NCBI GenBank assembly: GCA_027886185.1
Contig: WOAB01000719.1
Span: 2,790,001 to 2,854,000 of the forward strand
Direction: 5' to 3'
Origin: Rheum nobile
Taxonomy: Eukaryota; Streptophyta; Magnoliopsida; Caryophyllales; Polygonaceae
Length of the DNA: 64,000 bases
In this document: piece by piece, positions 47,380 to 57,440 of the stretch
How the letters are laid out: each line of letters starts with the position of its first letter
Position numbering within the stretch: the first letter of the stretch is position 1
The notes under the pieces: model-generated
The model's database searches: none
What the model was told of the DNA's origin: nothing
What the model saw: only the letters and a program-made list of their open reading frames with translations
Made by a program: the position numbers and the translations under genes

Positions 47380-48243
47380 TGATAGCAACATGCATGTGAG
47401 ACTTAATCAAAGACCTCCAAGGAAGAGGCTCAAGCAAAGGGTGAAGTCTTGTGCAAGTTCGGAATAGTTACTGTCAATTTGGTTCTGGACAGTCTTCGGT
47501 AAAACGGTCATAACTATGGCTAGAAAATTGATCTAGTGATGATTCAAGATGTGTTGGAAAGTTGATTCAAAGATCTACAACTTCATAGTTTACATCGAAT
47601 GAAGATTCCAACAAGAAGATGGTCAAAACCGAGTTTTACTGAGAGCTGTGCCAAGAACTCGACCCAGAACTCGGCCGAGTTATGGGCCGAGTTATCAACC
47701 CCGGCCGAGTCCTTGCAACAGTCAAGAACTCGACCCAGAACTCGGCCGAGTTCTGGGACGAGTTGGTTCAACAGTCATGAACTCGGCCCAGAACTCGGCC
47801 GAGTTCTGGACCGAGTCGCGGCCGCGTCAGCAAAGCCACTTTGTCGTCTCTTCGTTTGCTGAACAATTTTAATATTATTTTATGTTATTTTATTTGACCT
47901 ATTTAAACACTTGAAACCCTAGTTGTATTCTTTACGTTGGATTTTAGTTTACAAGTTGAGTTCGCTCCTTAGAAGTTGAGTACGCTCCTTCCTTGAATCC
48001 TAACGTCAACCCTTCGATCTCCGGATCAACCTTATCCCCGCAGTCGACGCTACGACACCCAAAGGCTTGTCTCTTCAAGTCTTTTATCCCCGCAGTCGAC
48101 GCTACGACACCCAAAGGCTTGTCTCTTCAAGTCTTTTATCCCCGCAGTCGACGCTACGACACCCAAAGGCTTGTCTCTTCAAGTCTTATATCCCCGCAGT
48201 CGACGCTACGACACCCGATTCAGTGTTCACTGTTCACGCATCA
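47380..48243 (+). repeat. 5' LTR of the chromovirus-like element
   Basis: 864 bp from TGATAGCAACATGCATG to TTCACGCATCA. It contains the ACTCGGCCGAGTTCTGGG cluster (47655-47822), a CTATTTAAAC TATA-like box about 75 bp later (47897), and four 52-bp tandem repeats (48035-48242, starting TCCCCGCAGTCGACGC). The first 653 bp match the 3' LTR with about three differences; the last 211 bp do not. Confidence 0.9.
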
Positions 48244-48245
48244 AC

Positions 48246-48258
48246 TGGCATCAGAGCC
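48246..48258 (+). other. Primer binding site, initiator tRNA-Met type
   Basis: TGGCATCAGAGCC, two bases after the LTR, is the TGGTATCAGAGCC plant initiator-Met PBS with one change. Confidence 0.85.
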
Positions 48259-49200
48259 TTTTCCAAGCTAAGTTTTTTTTCTTCTCTCTAATTGTGATTC
48301 CTTGCAATTTTCCGCTTACAAACCCTAGAAACTTTTTTTTCTCCCCAATCACCGGAATCACCACCACCGTACCCTACCACCACCGTTCCCCACCACCGCC
48401 GACCACCCCACCACCACCGTTTGCCACCACCACCGATCACCACCACCACCGTCCGCCGCCATCTCTCACCCTCTCGACTGAACCCTAATTCCCTTCGGTT
48501 TTGGTTACTTGTTCCCCAATCCTACAACCTACCCTCTAGCAACTCTTGTTTCCATATTTGCATATTTGATTTCCTTGTTACTTGTTAATCAAGTTTTGCT
48601 TCATCTTTGGATTAATTGCTCGATTAGTTGTTTGATTTTCATCCCTCATAGTTGCTTGTCTCTTCTTTCTTTTCCTGCACTTGCTTGTGTGGTTCTTTTC
48701 TTGCTTGCTTCACAATCATAGCAACACAAAACAAACACATCAAGGTTTGACCGTATAAACAAAAATAAACATACTATTCTCACCTTCCATCAAACAAGAA
48801 AAAGGTTTGGGAAGACGGAAGCCCATAAAATCAAAAAAAAAAAAAAAACAAGGGCAGAGAACGCCTCATACGGTCATCCCCCATCTTCTCATCTTTCATG
48901 TCTCTATGCAACTCTCATTAAAAAGGGCAAATAAAAATTTTCAACTCTCTTGTGATTAATTCTGAGACACTTGATTTGATTTGCTTGCACTTGGAAATTT
49001 TGTGTGTTGTTTGGGACTTGAATTGCTACTCCTTGCCTTGTTGCCTTACGTTCAAGCCTCTCCCTCCTCACGAGCAACCCAAATTAGTACGCCCAGCGGA
49101 AAATTTCTTGGGTCACTTTTGAGACAAGGACTTGGCTTGGACTTGTTTCTTTTGCTTGGTGCAACTTACTTCTTGTGGTGTATGCTGCGTATAGGTTCTA
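48259..49200 (+). other. Leader of the chromovirus-like element
   Basis: Untranslated leader with a Pro/Thr-type CCACCACCACCG simple repeat (48355-48460) and an A16-17 run near 48834. No gene supported; frames at 48171-48488 and 48981 are simple-sequence or leader reads. Confidence 0.5.
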
Positions 49201-49598
49201 TGGACGTTCCGACCACACGCACCTCTCGTTCTACGGGCAACCGCAGCCCTGGTCCCATCTTCGTGGCCTCCACGTCTGAGTACATCGACTCCCTTCGCGC
49301 TGAGATTGACAACTTGCACGCTTCAAATGCTGAGCAAGCTGCCGAGCTTGCCCACCTTCGTCGGGCCTTGAGTGACATGGGGTTGCCCACGGCTGACCCA
49401 ATGTTGAACCCCCCGGCCACAACCAGCCGGCCAATGGACCGCAAGGGTCCCTTTCTCAATGTCCTCTTCTCGACCACCTCCGGCTACGAGTCTTTTGACG
49501 AGGACACCTTCGACGTCGGACCGATATTTGACACCTACGTCGATGAGGAGGAGGAGATGGACGAATACATACAGCGGGACGGCCCCAACAACAAGTGA
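49201..49598 (+). pseudogene. gag: gag N-terminal fragment of the chromovirus-like element
   Basis: Starts MDVPTTRTSRSTGNRSPGP at 49201, then the heptad-rich EYIDSLRAEIDNLHASNAEQ and AAELAHLRRALSDMGLP, an N-terminal gag coiled coil. It jumps to a TTSGYESFDEDTFDVGP stretch that in the related element (38316) lies just after the zinc knuckle. The capsid and knuckle are deleted. The frame ends at a TGA at 49596. The phrase GYESFDEDT occurs twice (49482 and 49620), a short tandem duplication. Confidence 0.75.
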
Positions 49599-49601
49599 GT
49601 C

Positions 49602-50348
49602 CTCTTCTCGCACACCTCCGGATACGAGTCCTTTGACGAGGACACCCCGGACTCCGAACCAGTGTTTGACACGTACGGCCAAGATGAAGAGGTGGAGAAG
49701 TTAGATGGTTACGTCTGCAGTTCCTTGGATGCTCAAGGCAACATGCCTCTTACCTTGATTACACGCCGCGTTCTTAACGCCAAAGAAGGTACCTTCCTTG
49801 ACCAACGTGACAATTTGTTTCATACTAAGTGTGCGGTCCAGGGTGCTTCTTTTAGCGTGATCATAGATGGTGGGAGTTACCACAACATCATCCCTCCAAA
49901 GGTGATCCCGTACTTCACGTTTGAGACGCCTCCACTACCCGACATTCCAGGCAAATGCGAGAACCGACTTCTCTTAGCTCGGTTCCGGGATGTCTCTCCA
50001 ATCATTCAGGGACGTCTTCCTTGCTTTTTACCTTTTCCTTTCGCGTGTCTTTTAACTGTTAAAGATCATGTTGATTTACCCCCTACCATGACTTCTCTTT
50101 TGCAGGACTTTGGGGATGTGCTACCCGAGGGATTGACCCCTATACTCGATGACTATGGTGCACATTCTACGTTCAATGTCGCTGATCTTTCTCCTTATAC
50201 GCCTCCTGCTTCTGACGACGAGGACGAAGCGGGGACGCTTCGCAGCCAAGAAGGGGAGATTGATAGCAACATGCATGTGAGACTTAATCAAAGACCTCCA
50301 AGGAAGAGGCTCAAGCAAAGGGTGAAGTCTTGTGCAAGTTCGGAATAG
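49602..50348 (+). pseudogene. Protease plus integrase C-terminus, reading into the 3' LTR
   Basis: Protease: MPLTLITRRVLNAKEGTFLD, SFSVIIDGGSYHNIIP (D-G-G-S active site). The N-terminal approach to RT follows (LLQDFGDVLPEGLTP). RT, RNase H and the integrase core are absent; the frame passes straight into the integrase C-terminal block DDYGAHSTFNVADLSPY and an acidic tail. It crosses the PPT (50248-50260) and ends 88 nt inside the 3' LTR. The junction is in frame, so a shortened fusion protein is still encoded. Confidence 0.8.
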
Positions 50349-51127
50349 TTACTGTCAATTTGGTTCTGGACAGTCTTCGGTAAAATGGTCATAACTATGG
50401 CTAGAAAATTGATCTAGTGATGATTCAAGATGTGTTGGAAAGTTGATTCAAAGATCTACAACTTCATAGTTTACATCGAATGAATATTCCAACAAGAAGA
50501 TGGTCAAAACCGAGTTTTACTGAGAGCTGTGCCAAGAACTCGACCCAGAACTCGGCCGAGTTCTGGGCCGAGTTATCAACCCCGGCCGAGTCCTTGCAAC
50601 AGTCAAGAACTCGACCCAGAACTCGGCCGAGTTCTGGGACGAGTTGGTTCAACAGTCATGAACTCGGCCCAGAACTCGGCCGAGTTCTGGACCGAGTCGC
50701 GGCCGCGTCAGCAAAGCCACTTTGTCGTCTCTTCGTTTGCTGAACAATTTTAATATTATTTTATGTTATTTTATTTGACCTATTTAAACACTTGAAACCC
50801 TAGTTGTATTCTTTACGTTGGATTTTAGTTTACAAGTTGAGTTCGCTCCTTAGAAGTTGAGTACGCTCCTTCCTTGAATCCTAACGTCAACCCTTCGATC
50901 TCCGGATCAACCTATCCCGTAGCTCGTCGCTTCGAGCAAATCATTCACCGTCTCTTCGGTACTCAAGGTCATCTCTTTGACCTCTTCGTCATCTCTTTGA
51001 CGCGTTAGAAAGGGTTATCTCTTTAACCCTAGGAAAGCCATCACTTTGGCTACGGAGGAGAAGATTCAACCTAGCTTGAGGAGTCAAGATCCTACATCGC
51101 GACATCGCCCAGGGGTTGTTCGCATCA
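50261..51127 (+). repeat. 3' LTR of the chromovirus-like element
   Basis: 867 bp from TGATAGCAACATGCATG to GTTGTTCGCATCA, followed by CCTAC. The palindrome cluster is at 50536-50703 and the TATA-like CTATTTAAAC at about 50778. The last 214 bp (from 50914) differ from the 5' LTR and contain their own CATCTCTTTGACC repeats. Confidence 0.9.
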
Positions 51128-51132
51128 CCTAC

Positions 51133-51560
51133 TCGTTCACAACCGACTGCTTCACCTCTCTGAACACTCTCCACCAGTCTCTTCCTCCTCCTCCTCCTTT
51201 TCCGACGGCCTCCCTCGGCACACCAACCACAGCCTCAGCCCCGCCGAGAAACCCCCGTCTTCCGCCGCTAGGAAGTCCCTGAGCTCCTTCCCCTTCCGAA
51301 GCACCGGGTGAGCCGCCAATTTCCTCAAGTACTTCTCGATCGCGGCCTTCCTCTTCTCCGCGAACTCCGTCTTCTCCATCACTTGGCCCTTGATCACGCC
51401 CTTATCCGGTCGCATAGACACGAAGAACCCTCAGTAATGCTCAGAAAGTCGATCCGATAACGCCACCACATCCCTGAACCGCCTCCGAACCGTAAATTCT
51501 GATCCGCCGAATTTTAGAACATTCGTCGTCGTCGCCACCACATTATCAGTAAAGGAAGTA
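51133..51560 (-). pseudogene. Captured SNX2 exon, 5' part (PX domain)
   Basis: Reads KFGGSEFTVRRRFRDVVALS, then DRLSEHY, a TGA where SNX2 has Arg, GFFVSMRPDKGVIKGQVMEK and AAIEKYLRKLAAHP. These match the plant SNX2 PX (phosphoinositide-binding) domain. Downstream a Glu-rich frameshift is followed by DWWRVFREVKQSVVNE up to the insertion point. At least two nonsense changes and one frameshift make it non-functional. Confidence 0.85.
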
Positions 51561-52135
51561 ACCGAGAGAACCTAGCGAAGAGCACTCAAACAAGTTTACA
51601 GAATCTTACCTGGTGAGAGGCCGGTGAAGAGGTCGGTTGACACCAGCAAACGGAGGTCCGCGAAAAGGCCGGAGAAGAGGAGCAAGCCGACTCGAAGAGG
51701 TGCTCGAAGAGGCTGTGTTCAGATCGATGGATTAGGGCTGCTCGAAGAGGAACGGCAAGTATAGAATGAAATAATCCGGATGTAAATAGCGTGATGTACA
51801 TGCCCGCCTCTATTAGACATACTTTTTGAGGCGGGCTTTAATAGGCCCACCTTAACAAGCTTTAATTGAGGCGGGCTACTTGGCCCGCCTCAATTAGTTA
51901 GCATTAGATGTGGGCCTTACCCTGGCTCGCCTCTAATACTTTAGCGGAAAATGTTTTTTCAGATACTTGTTGAGGCGTATATTAATTTGCCCGCCTCAAA
52001 AGATATTTTTGAGGCGTATAAATTAATTATCCGCCTCAAAAACCAAAAAAAGTGATTGCCTAAGTCGTTGTTGAGGCGTTTTGAACTATGTACGCCTCTA
52101 AAAGGGAGCAGCAAAAAGTGTTTTTTCCACTAGTG
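51561..52135. other. CACTA right end, upstream of the captured SNX2 exon
   Basis: 51561-51790 is G+C-richer DNA that may be the captured 5' flank of SNX2 or its promoter. 51795-52135 holds GAGGCGGGC-type subterminal repeats, including a TAATTGAGGCGGGC hairpin near 51853-51896, and the terminal repeat. Confidence 0.6.
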
Positions 52136-52506
52136 ATATCAATATTCAAATTGTTTCTTGAACTATGAGCTTGAACTATCAAAACAAATGATCTCTATTA
52201 ATCCATTTGAGCACGGCCATGCATTTTCAGTTCTTACTCTTCAAGTGGCCAAGACACCGTTCCTATCCATATATGTACATATATATAAATAGGAGGACTT
52301 CTCCATTCTTGTGTGACTATAGCTCCCACTCAATTTTCAGTAATCTCGATCACTGCATTTATAGCCGCCTTTTACGCAATGGTGTTTGACAATGTCAAAG
52401 ACTACCAATCACCAAGCAAGAGGTATATCGCACTCATGTTTGAGGAATCTACTAATCATAGTTCAACTTAAAATTCTATAACTCATTTACATAATCTTAA
52501 GGTAGG

Positions 52507-53456
52507 TGATGCGGGACCATCCCCTCAACCTCCTTCCAAAGGCCCCGTCACAAGGTCACGAGCCAAATCACTCCAAGAAGAGTCGGACGTTGTCATTACC
52601 TTGTGCTTAGCAAAGGAGGCCACCATGGATGAAGAACCCAAGCCCCGCCTCTCGACCATGATCACCATAGGAGCATACAGGGCACATACCGCACCCGGCG
52701 GTCCCAATGGCGCACCCGCGGCGGTTCGACAGAAACTCCCCCTTCTGGAATCCAGTTGACCGCACCCAGCGGTTCCCCTGGCGCACCCGCGGCGGCTCTA
52801 CAGAAACTCCCCCTTTTGGAACCCAGTTGGCCGCACCCGGCGGTTCTCCTGGCGCACCCGCGGCAGCACCACAGAAGCGGCCCACTTATGTTGTTTTTGT
52901 TGGTTGGTTTGTGTGGACTATATAAGCCACTTGCCTTTCTTTATTTTAGTAGACAACCTTTTTATGTGTAAAACACTCCCTTTGTGGAACCAAAAGAGAG
53001 CTTGAGAGTTTCTCATGAAGTTGATGATAATTGTAGCTTAGTTGTCTTGCGTTTGTTAATCTCTCTCGAGGTTGGTGATCGTAGGCCTTCATAAGTCCCC
53101 TCTTCGTGCTCTTGGCGGAATCCATTGCCAAGTTGTGTGGAGTTGCAGGAGAAGGGATCGTATTGATCCGTTGGCTTTGTTCTCGGTATCTTTCGAGTGC
53201 CGTTGGGTCGAGCTTTCATCTTTACGGGTTCTTCTTACTTATCCCCTTTTATTTATCTTGTATTTTCAGTTTCCTTGTTATTACTTGTGTTCTTGAGCTT
53301 GCAAGGCTCCATTTCACAAGTTCCTAGCTTGTTGTCCTCCTAGTCACTTGTGCTCTTGCAATGACACAAGTTTCTAGCTTGTTTGAACCTTTCTAGTTTT
53401 GGTTGTTCAAGGGCTCTTCGTCTAGATCCGAAGCAACGCGGCTAATCCCCGCATCA
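52507..53456 (+). repeat. Solo LTR with TSD GTAGG
   Basis: 950 bp from TGATGCGGGACCATC to ATCCCCGCATCA, with 9-bp inverted ends (TGATGCGGG/CCCGCATCA) and target duplication GTAGG (52502-52506 and 53457-53461). The first 40 codons read as a Ty3 polyprotein tail (GPVTRSRAKSLQEESDVV), so the family's pol ends inside its 3' LTR. A three-fold ~66-bp repeat with GCACCCGCGGCGG (52685-52870) lies just upstream of ACTATATAAGCC (52917). Confidence 0.9.
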
Positions 53457-53461
53457 GTAGG

Positions 53462-54191
53462 TTTGTCCAACACTTATCCACCATACATGTCCATGTAATT
53501 GATTAGACATCTACATGTCCCCATAGCCCGTGAAACTTGGCGTTATCAATAAACTTACATAATAGCATGTATTCAGTCATATGCCCAATTTAATGACTTA
53601 GACTACGGACAACTCATAATTCATAATATCAATTCACTTAATAGGGTTTCATCCACCTTAACTTTCGTGATGATCCTATTTGATGATTTTAAATTATTAG
53701 GACATTTTATTTAATTCTAAACCACAATTAAATAATAATGAAACTTTATTTCAAAAACATACATGATACAATGTTTCAACAATCATGAAATCAACATCCA
53801 TAATCTCAAAGTCATTCTCCAATGTGCTTGAGACCCTTAGTCTAGTGTGACTGTCATGCTTGGGCTTAGATAAAGGTTTAGTAAACGGATATGCAATATT
53901 TTCATCCGTATGTATTTTGCAAAACTTCACACCTCTTTAACGACTAACTCATCATCTCCTATATACACCAAGAGATCATCTATAGTGCTTCTTAAGTACT
54001 TTAGGATGTTCTTAGTTGTATTCCAGTGTGCTTTACCTGGATTCAATTGGTATCTGATGTACATACTAAAAGAAAATGCAACATATAGGTGAGTTCATAT
54101 CTTGGCATACATGATGGATCATATTGTTGATGCATACAGAATCCTACTCATCCTCTCTAGCTCAGCATGTGTCACTGGACACTACTTCTTG
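53462..54191 (-). other. 3' internal region of the copia element and decayed RT end
   Basis: 54191-53900 reads on the minus strand as a decayed RT/RNase H connection (VTHAELERMSRI, HWNTTKNILKYLRSTIDDL with stops). 53462-53880 appears untranslated; clear RNase H motifs are missing. Confidence 0.55.
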
Positions 54192-55182
54192 CTAAAGATG
54201 TAAGCCATGCTGCATAGACAAGAATCCCTTCTTGGAATTCTTCATATTGAACCTATAAAGAACCTTATCCATATAATTTCCTTGACTTAGTCCAATAAGT
54301 CTCTTAGATCTATCTATATGGATCTTAATGCCTAATATGTAATCGGCCTCTCCTAAGTCTTTCTTTGAGAAATATTTCTTAAGCCAGTCCTTAACGGACT
54401 CCAGCATAGGAATGTCAATTCCAATGAGTAGTATGTCATTCACATACAAGACTAGGAAGACCACTTTGCTCCCACTAAACTTCTTGTAAACACAAGGTTC
54501 TTCTTCACATCTGATGAAGTCAAACTTTTTGACCACTTTATCAAATCGAAGGTTCCAACTCCTTGATGCCTGCTTAAGTCCATAAATGGACTTCTTAAGC
54601 TTGCATACTTTCATAGGATTTTGTGGATCCTCAAAACCCTCAGGTTGTCATGTACACATCATCTTCTAAATATCCATTTAGAAAAGCGGTCTTGACATCC
54701 ATTTGCCAGATCTCATAATCATAATGAGCTGTAATTGCTAGGATTATTTGAATGGATTTGATCATGACAACTAGTGAGAAGGTTTCATCATAGTCAATAC
54801 CATGAATCTGTTTAAAACCTTTTGCAACCAGTCTCGCTTTGAAAATTGTTATGTTTTCATCTATATTTATTTTGAGTATGTAAACCCATTTGCATCCTAT
54901 GGGTACTACCCCATCTGGCAAATCTATCAAGTCCCATACTTGATTCTCAAAGATGGAATCCATTTCAGACTTCATGGCTATACGCCATTTCTCGGAGTCT
55001 AGACTCGCCACAACTTGCTTGTATGTAGTAGGCTCATCGCTTTCTAAAAGCAGGATATCCAAACTCGCAGTCAATATGAAATCAACATCTCTTTTTGACT
55101 GCGTTCTGGGCCTATCTGATCCGTGTAGGCTAAACAACAGGAGGATTTTCCACAACATTTTATGTGATCTCATTAGAATCAT
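54192..55182 (-). pseudogene. Copia reverse transcriptase
   Basis: Two frames, 55182-54640 and 54614-54192, separated by a shift. Landmarks: QVWDLIDLPDGVVPIGCKWV, FKARLVAKGFKQIHGIDYDE, MDVKTAFLNGYLEDDVYM, then KKSIYGLKQASRSWN and the catalytic box LVLYVNDILLIG. Copia RTs have YVDD; here the first catalytic Asp is Asn (GAT to AAT), so the enzyme would be dead even without the frameshift. RT copies the element RNA into cDNA in the particle. Confidence 0.9.
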
Positions 55183-55257
55183 ATTCTGGAGGAACGATAT
55201 GAATGGGATCTTGCGACTCCACTACCTCCGGTGTATGGTTTCCATCCCCTTGCGGGA

Positions 55258-56055
55258 TTAGGTCCCCAAATACCGTCGTCTCTGACATAGTGTAATCCAT
55301 GTCATCTTGTTGCTCAGTTTGTTGCTCTTCTCGAACTTCTTCGATATCAACATTTCTCCCACTTGACTTTTGGAAATAAATTCTTTTTGCATAAAGACAC
55401 TATCCCTAGCAACAAACACTTTGTGCTCAATGGGATTGTATAAGTAGTATCCTTTAGTTTCCTTAGGATACCCTACATAGAAGCACTTATCTGATTTGGG
55501 TGCAAGCTTATCTGCTAGTAAACGTTTTACATAAGCTTTACATCCCCAGATCTTTAGAAAAGACAAACTTGGAACTCTTCCAGTCCATAACTCATATGGT
55601 GTCTTATCTACATCTTTGGACGGAGTCCTATTTAGTGTGAACATTACAGTTGTGAGAGCATATTCCCAGAAAGATATTGGAAGATCAGCAAAACTCATCA
55701 TAGATCGAACCATGTCTAACAAGGTCTTATTTCTCCTCTCAGACACACCATTCAATTGTGGTGTTCCTGGTGGAGTTAGTTGTGAGAGGATCCCACAACT
55801 TTTTAAATGATGATCAAATTCTTGACTCAAATATTCACCACCACGATTAGATCGTAGTGCTTTAGTTTTCTTGCCAAGTTGATTTTCAACTTCATTCTGA
55901 AACTCTTTGAACTTTTCAAAAGATTCAGACTTATGCTTCATTAAGTATATGTATCCATATCTACTTAAATCATCAGTAAATGATATGAAGTATTTGTAAC
56001 CACATCTAGCTTCTGTGCTCATTGGTCCACATACATCTGTATGTATTAGGGCCAA
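55258..56055 (-). pseudogene. Copia integrase
   Basis: Catalytic core: ALIHTDVCGPMSTEARCGYK (first Asp), KALRSNRGGEYLSQEF (second position, normally LRSDRGGEY, here Asn), and NGVSERRNKTLLDMVRSMM (Glu). The TPYELWTGRVPSLSFLKIWG and CFYVGYPKETKGYYLYNP blocks follow. The frame is open for 265 codons but the catalytic Asp-to-Asn change would abolish strand transfer. Confidence 0.9.
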
Positions 56056-56219
56056 AAGCTCAGTTGCCTTTCACTTACCCCAGTAAAAGGTGACCTTGTC
56101 ATCTTTCCCATTAGGCAAGATTCACATGTTTCAAATGATTCACAATCAAATGAGGTTAGAAGTCCATCCTTTTGGAGCTTATTCATGCGATTTAAGTTAA
56201 TGTGACCTAATCGACAATG

Positions 56220-56690
56220 TCATAGATAGGTGATGTCAAAATCATTTGATTTTATCTTTTTGGTGTTTATGTTATAGATTCTGGATCCTTGTTCCACCAC
56301 ATAGAGTCCATTACTCAGTAGCGCATCGCCATAAAAGACGTTATCCTTGTAAATAGAAAAACATTGATCTTTGAGTCTAAAATCATAGTCTTCAATATCC
56401 AAAATACAAGTCGTAATAAGGTTTCTAGTAATAGAAGGGACAAAATAACAATTATTGAGTTCTAATACTAAACCCGAAGATAAAGGTAGACTATAATCTC
56501 CAATGTCAAGTGCAGCAACCCTTGCTCCATTTCCAATGCGTAGGTCTACATCTCCCTTAGCTAAGCTTCTACTTCTTCTTAGTCCATGCACATTCGAAAT
56601 AATATGAGAACCACATCCAGAGTCTAATACCCAGGTCGACGCTTTAGCTGTTAGGACTTCTATAACTTGCGTACTTGAATTGGAACTCAC
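56220..56690 (-). pseudogene. Copia protease and pre-integrase region
   Basis: TWVLDSGCGSHIISN gives the D-S-G protease site. NNCYFVPSITRNLITTCIL and DNVFYGDALLSNGLYVV are the usual blocks before the integrase zinc finger. The frame stops near 56220, before the integrase core frame. Confidence 0.85.
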
Positions 56691-57248
56691 AATTCGATTG
56701 TTCTTATCTTCCAGGTATTTCGGGCAGTTCCTCTACCAATGCCCCCTGGCATGGCAGTAGAAACAATCATGGTCAGCAACTACTTTAGCTTTTCCAGAAG
56801 TCTTCTTGGGTTGTGCAACTTGCTTGCCCTTCCCTTGCACGTTCTTCTTCTACTGTCCATGTGCCCCTTTCTTGAACCATTTTCCCTTGTTGACCATCAG
56901 AATCTCTTTCTTTGTGTCAACAGAGAGATTTTGCTTAGCTGTTTTGAGCATCCCATGTAGCTCTTAAAGTGTTTTTCCAACTCCATGAAGCTCAGCTTGA
57001 ATTGAGCAAATCCAATATGCAGAGAATGGAGTATGATGTATGTAGCCAACTCTTGACTATAGGGGAAGCCAAGTCTTTCCATGTTCTCAAAATGTCCAAT
57101 CATATTGAACACATGAGCACTAATTGGTTTGCCTCTCTCAAGCTTGCAATCAAGAATTGCCTTGTGAGTCTTATATCTCTCCATCCTAGCTTGCTCCTGA
57201 AACATAACTTTCAGGTTGCGAATGATGGTGTATGCATCCATCCTCTCA
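56691..57248 (-). pseudogene. gag: Copia gag, C-terminal part with zinc knuckle
   Basis: RNLKVMFQEQARMERYKTHK and NMIGHFENMERLGFPYSQEL belong to the UBN2-type capsid. A frameshift near 56930 and stops follow. A CCHC knuckle, CFYCHARGHW-stop-RNCP, is at about 56730-56765, with TAG where Lys is usual. The N-terminal part lies beyond the LTR block at 61832-62099. Confidence 0.8.
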
Positions 57249-57253
57249 AACCT
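57249..57253. other. Target duplication AACCT (left copy)
   Basis: AACCT at 57249-57253 matches AACCT at 61827-61831. Joining gag across the block restores continuous gag sequence (KRFERMD), confirming the insertion limits. Confidence 0.85.
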
Positions 57254-57263
57254 TGTAATACCC

Positions 57264-57440
57264 ATACCACATTGGGCCGGCCCATCACAGGGATGCAGCC
57301 CATACACCCCAACCCATCCCATACTGGCCCATACCCTTAAGGCAGGAAACCACACCATGGAGGTTGTTCGTGAGTCTCGAACTCGAGACCTTCCGCTTTA
57401 ACAAGAAGTCCAACGCCCTCTTGTTACCAATTGCGCTAGT
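57264..57440 (-). mobile_element. SINE-like element with tRNA-type promoter boxes
   Basis: On the minus strand the head has TAGCGCAATTGG (A box) and, about 50 bases later, GAGTTCGAGACTC (B box), as in a tRNA gene without cloverleaf closure. A G/C-rich body follows (GGGCCGGCCC). A pol III transcript could be made if intact. Full boundaries and tail are not clear. Confidence 0.55.

Larger units (their letters stand above)
47380..51127 (+). mobile_element. Chromovirus-like Ty3 retrotransposon, RT to integrase core deleted
   Basis: LTR 47380-48243, PBS for initiator tRNA-Met, gag N-terminus, protease, integrase C-terminus, PPT, LTR 50261-51127, with target duplication CCTAC on both sides (47375-47379 and 51128-51132). 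It inserted in the captured SNX2 exon. The gag capsid and the RT, RNase H and integrase core are missing, so it is non-autonomous. The LTR pair is mosaic (see findings). Confidence 0.9.
46060..52135. mobile_element. CACTA (En/Spm) transposon with captured SNX2 gene fragment
   Basis: The left end CACTAGTAGAAAAAA and the right end (CACTAGTGGAAAAAA on the minus strand) are inverted repeats, flanked by the 3-bp target duplication ATA (46057-46059 and 52136-52138). Both ends carry subterminal GAGGCGGGC arrays in both orientations. No transposase was seen, so it depends on an autonomous relative. It carries exons of a sorting nexin and hosts a later chromovirus-like insertion. Confidence 0.92.

Noticed and set aside
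48355..48460. Proline-rich protein gene
   Set aside because: It is a CCACCACCACCG simple repeat in the retrotransposon leader.
50914..51127. 3' LTR truncated at 50913
   Set aside because: First impression from the loss of similarity. The CCTAC duplication and GCATCA end at 51127 show a full-length LTR with a different tail.
57264..57440. Functional tRNA gene
   Set aside because: A and B boxes are present, but acceptor and anticodon stems do not form a proper cloverleaf. SINE-like is the better call.
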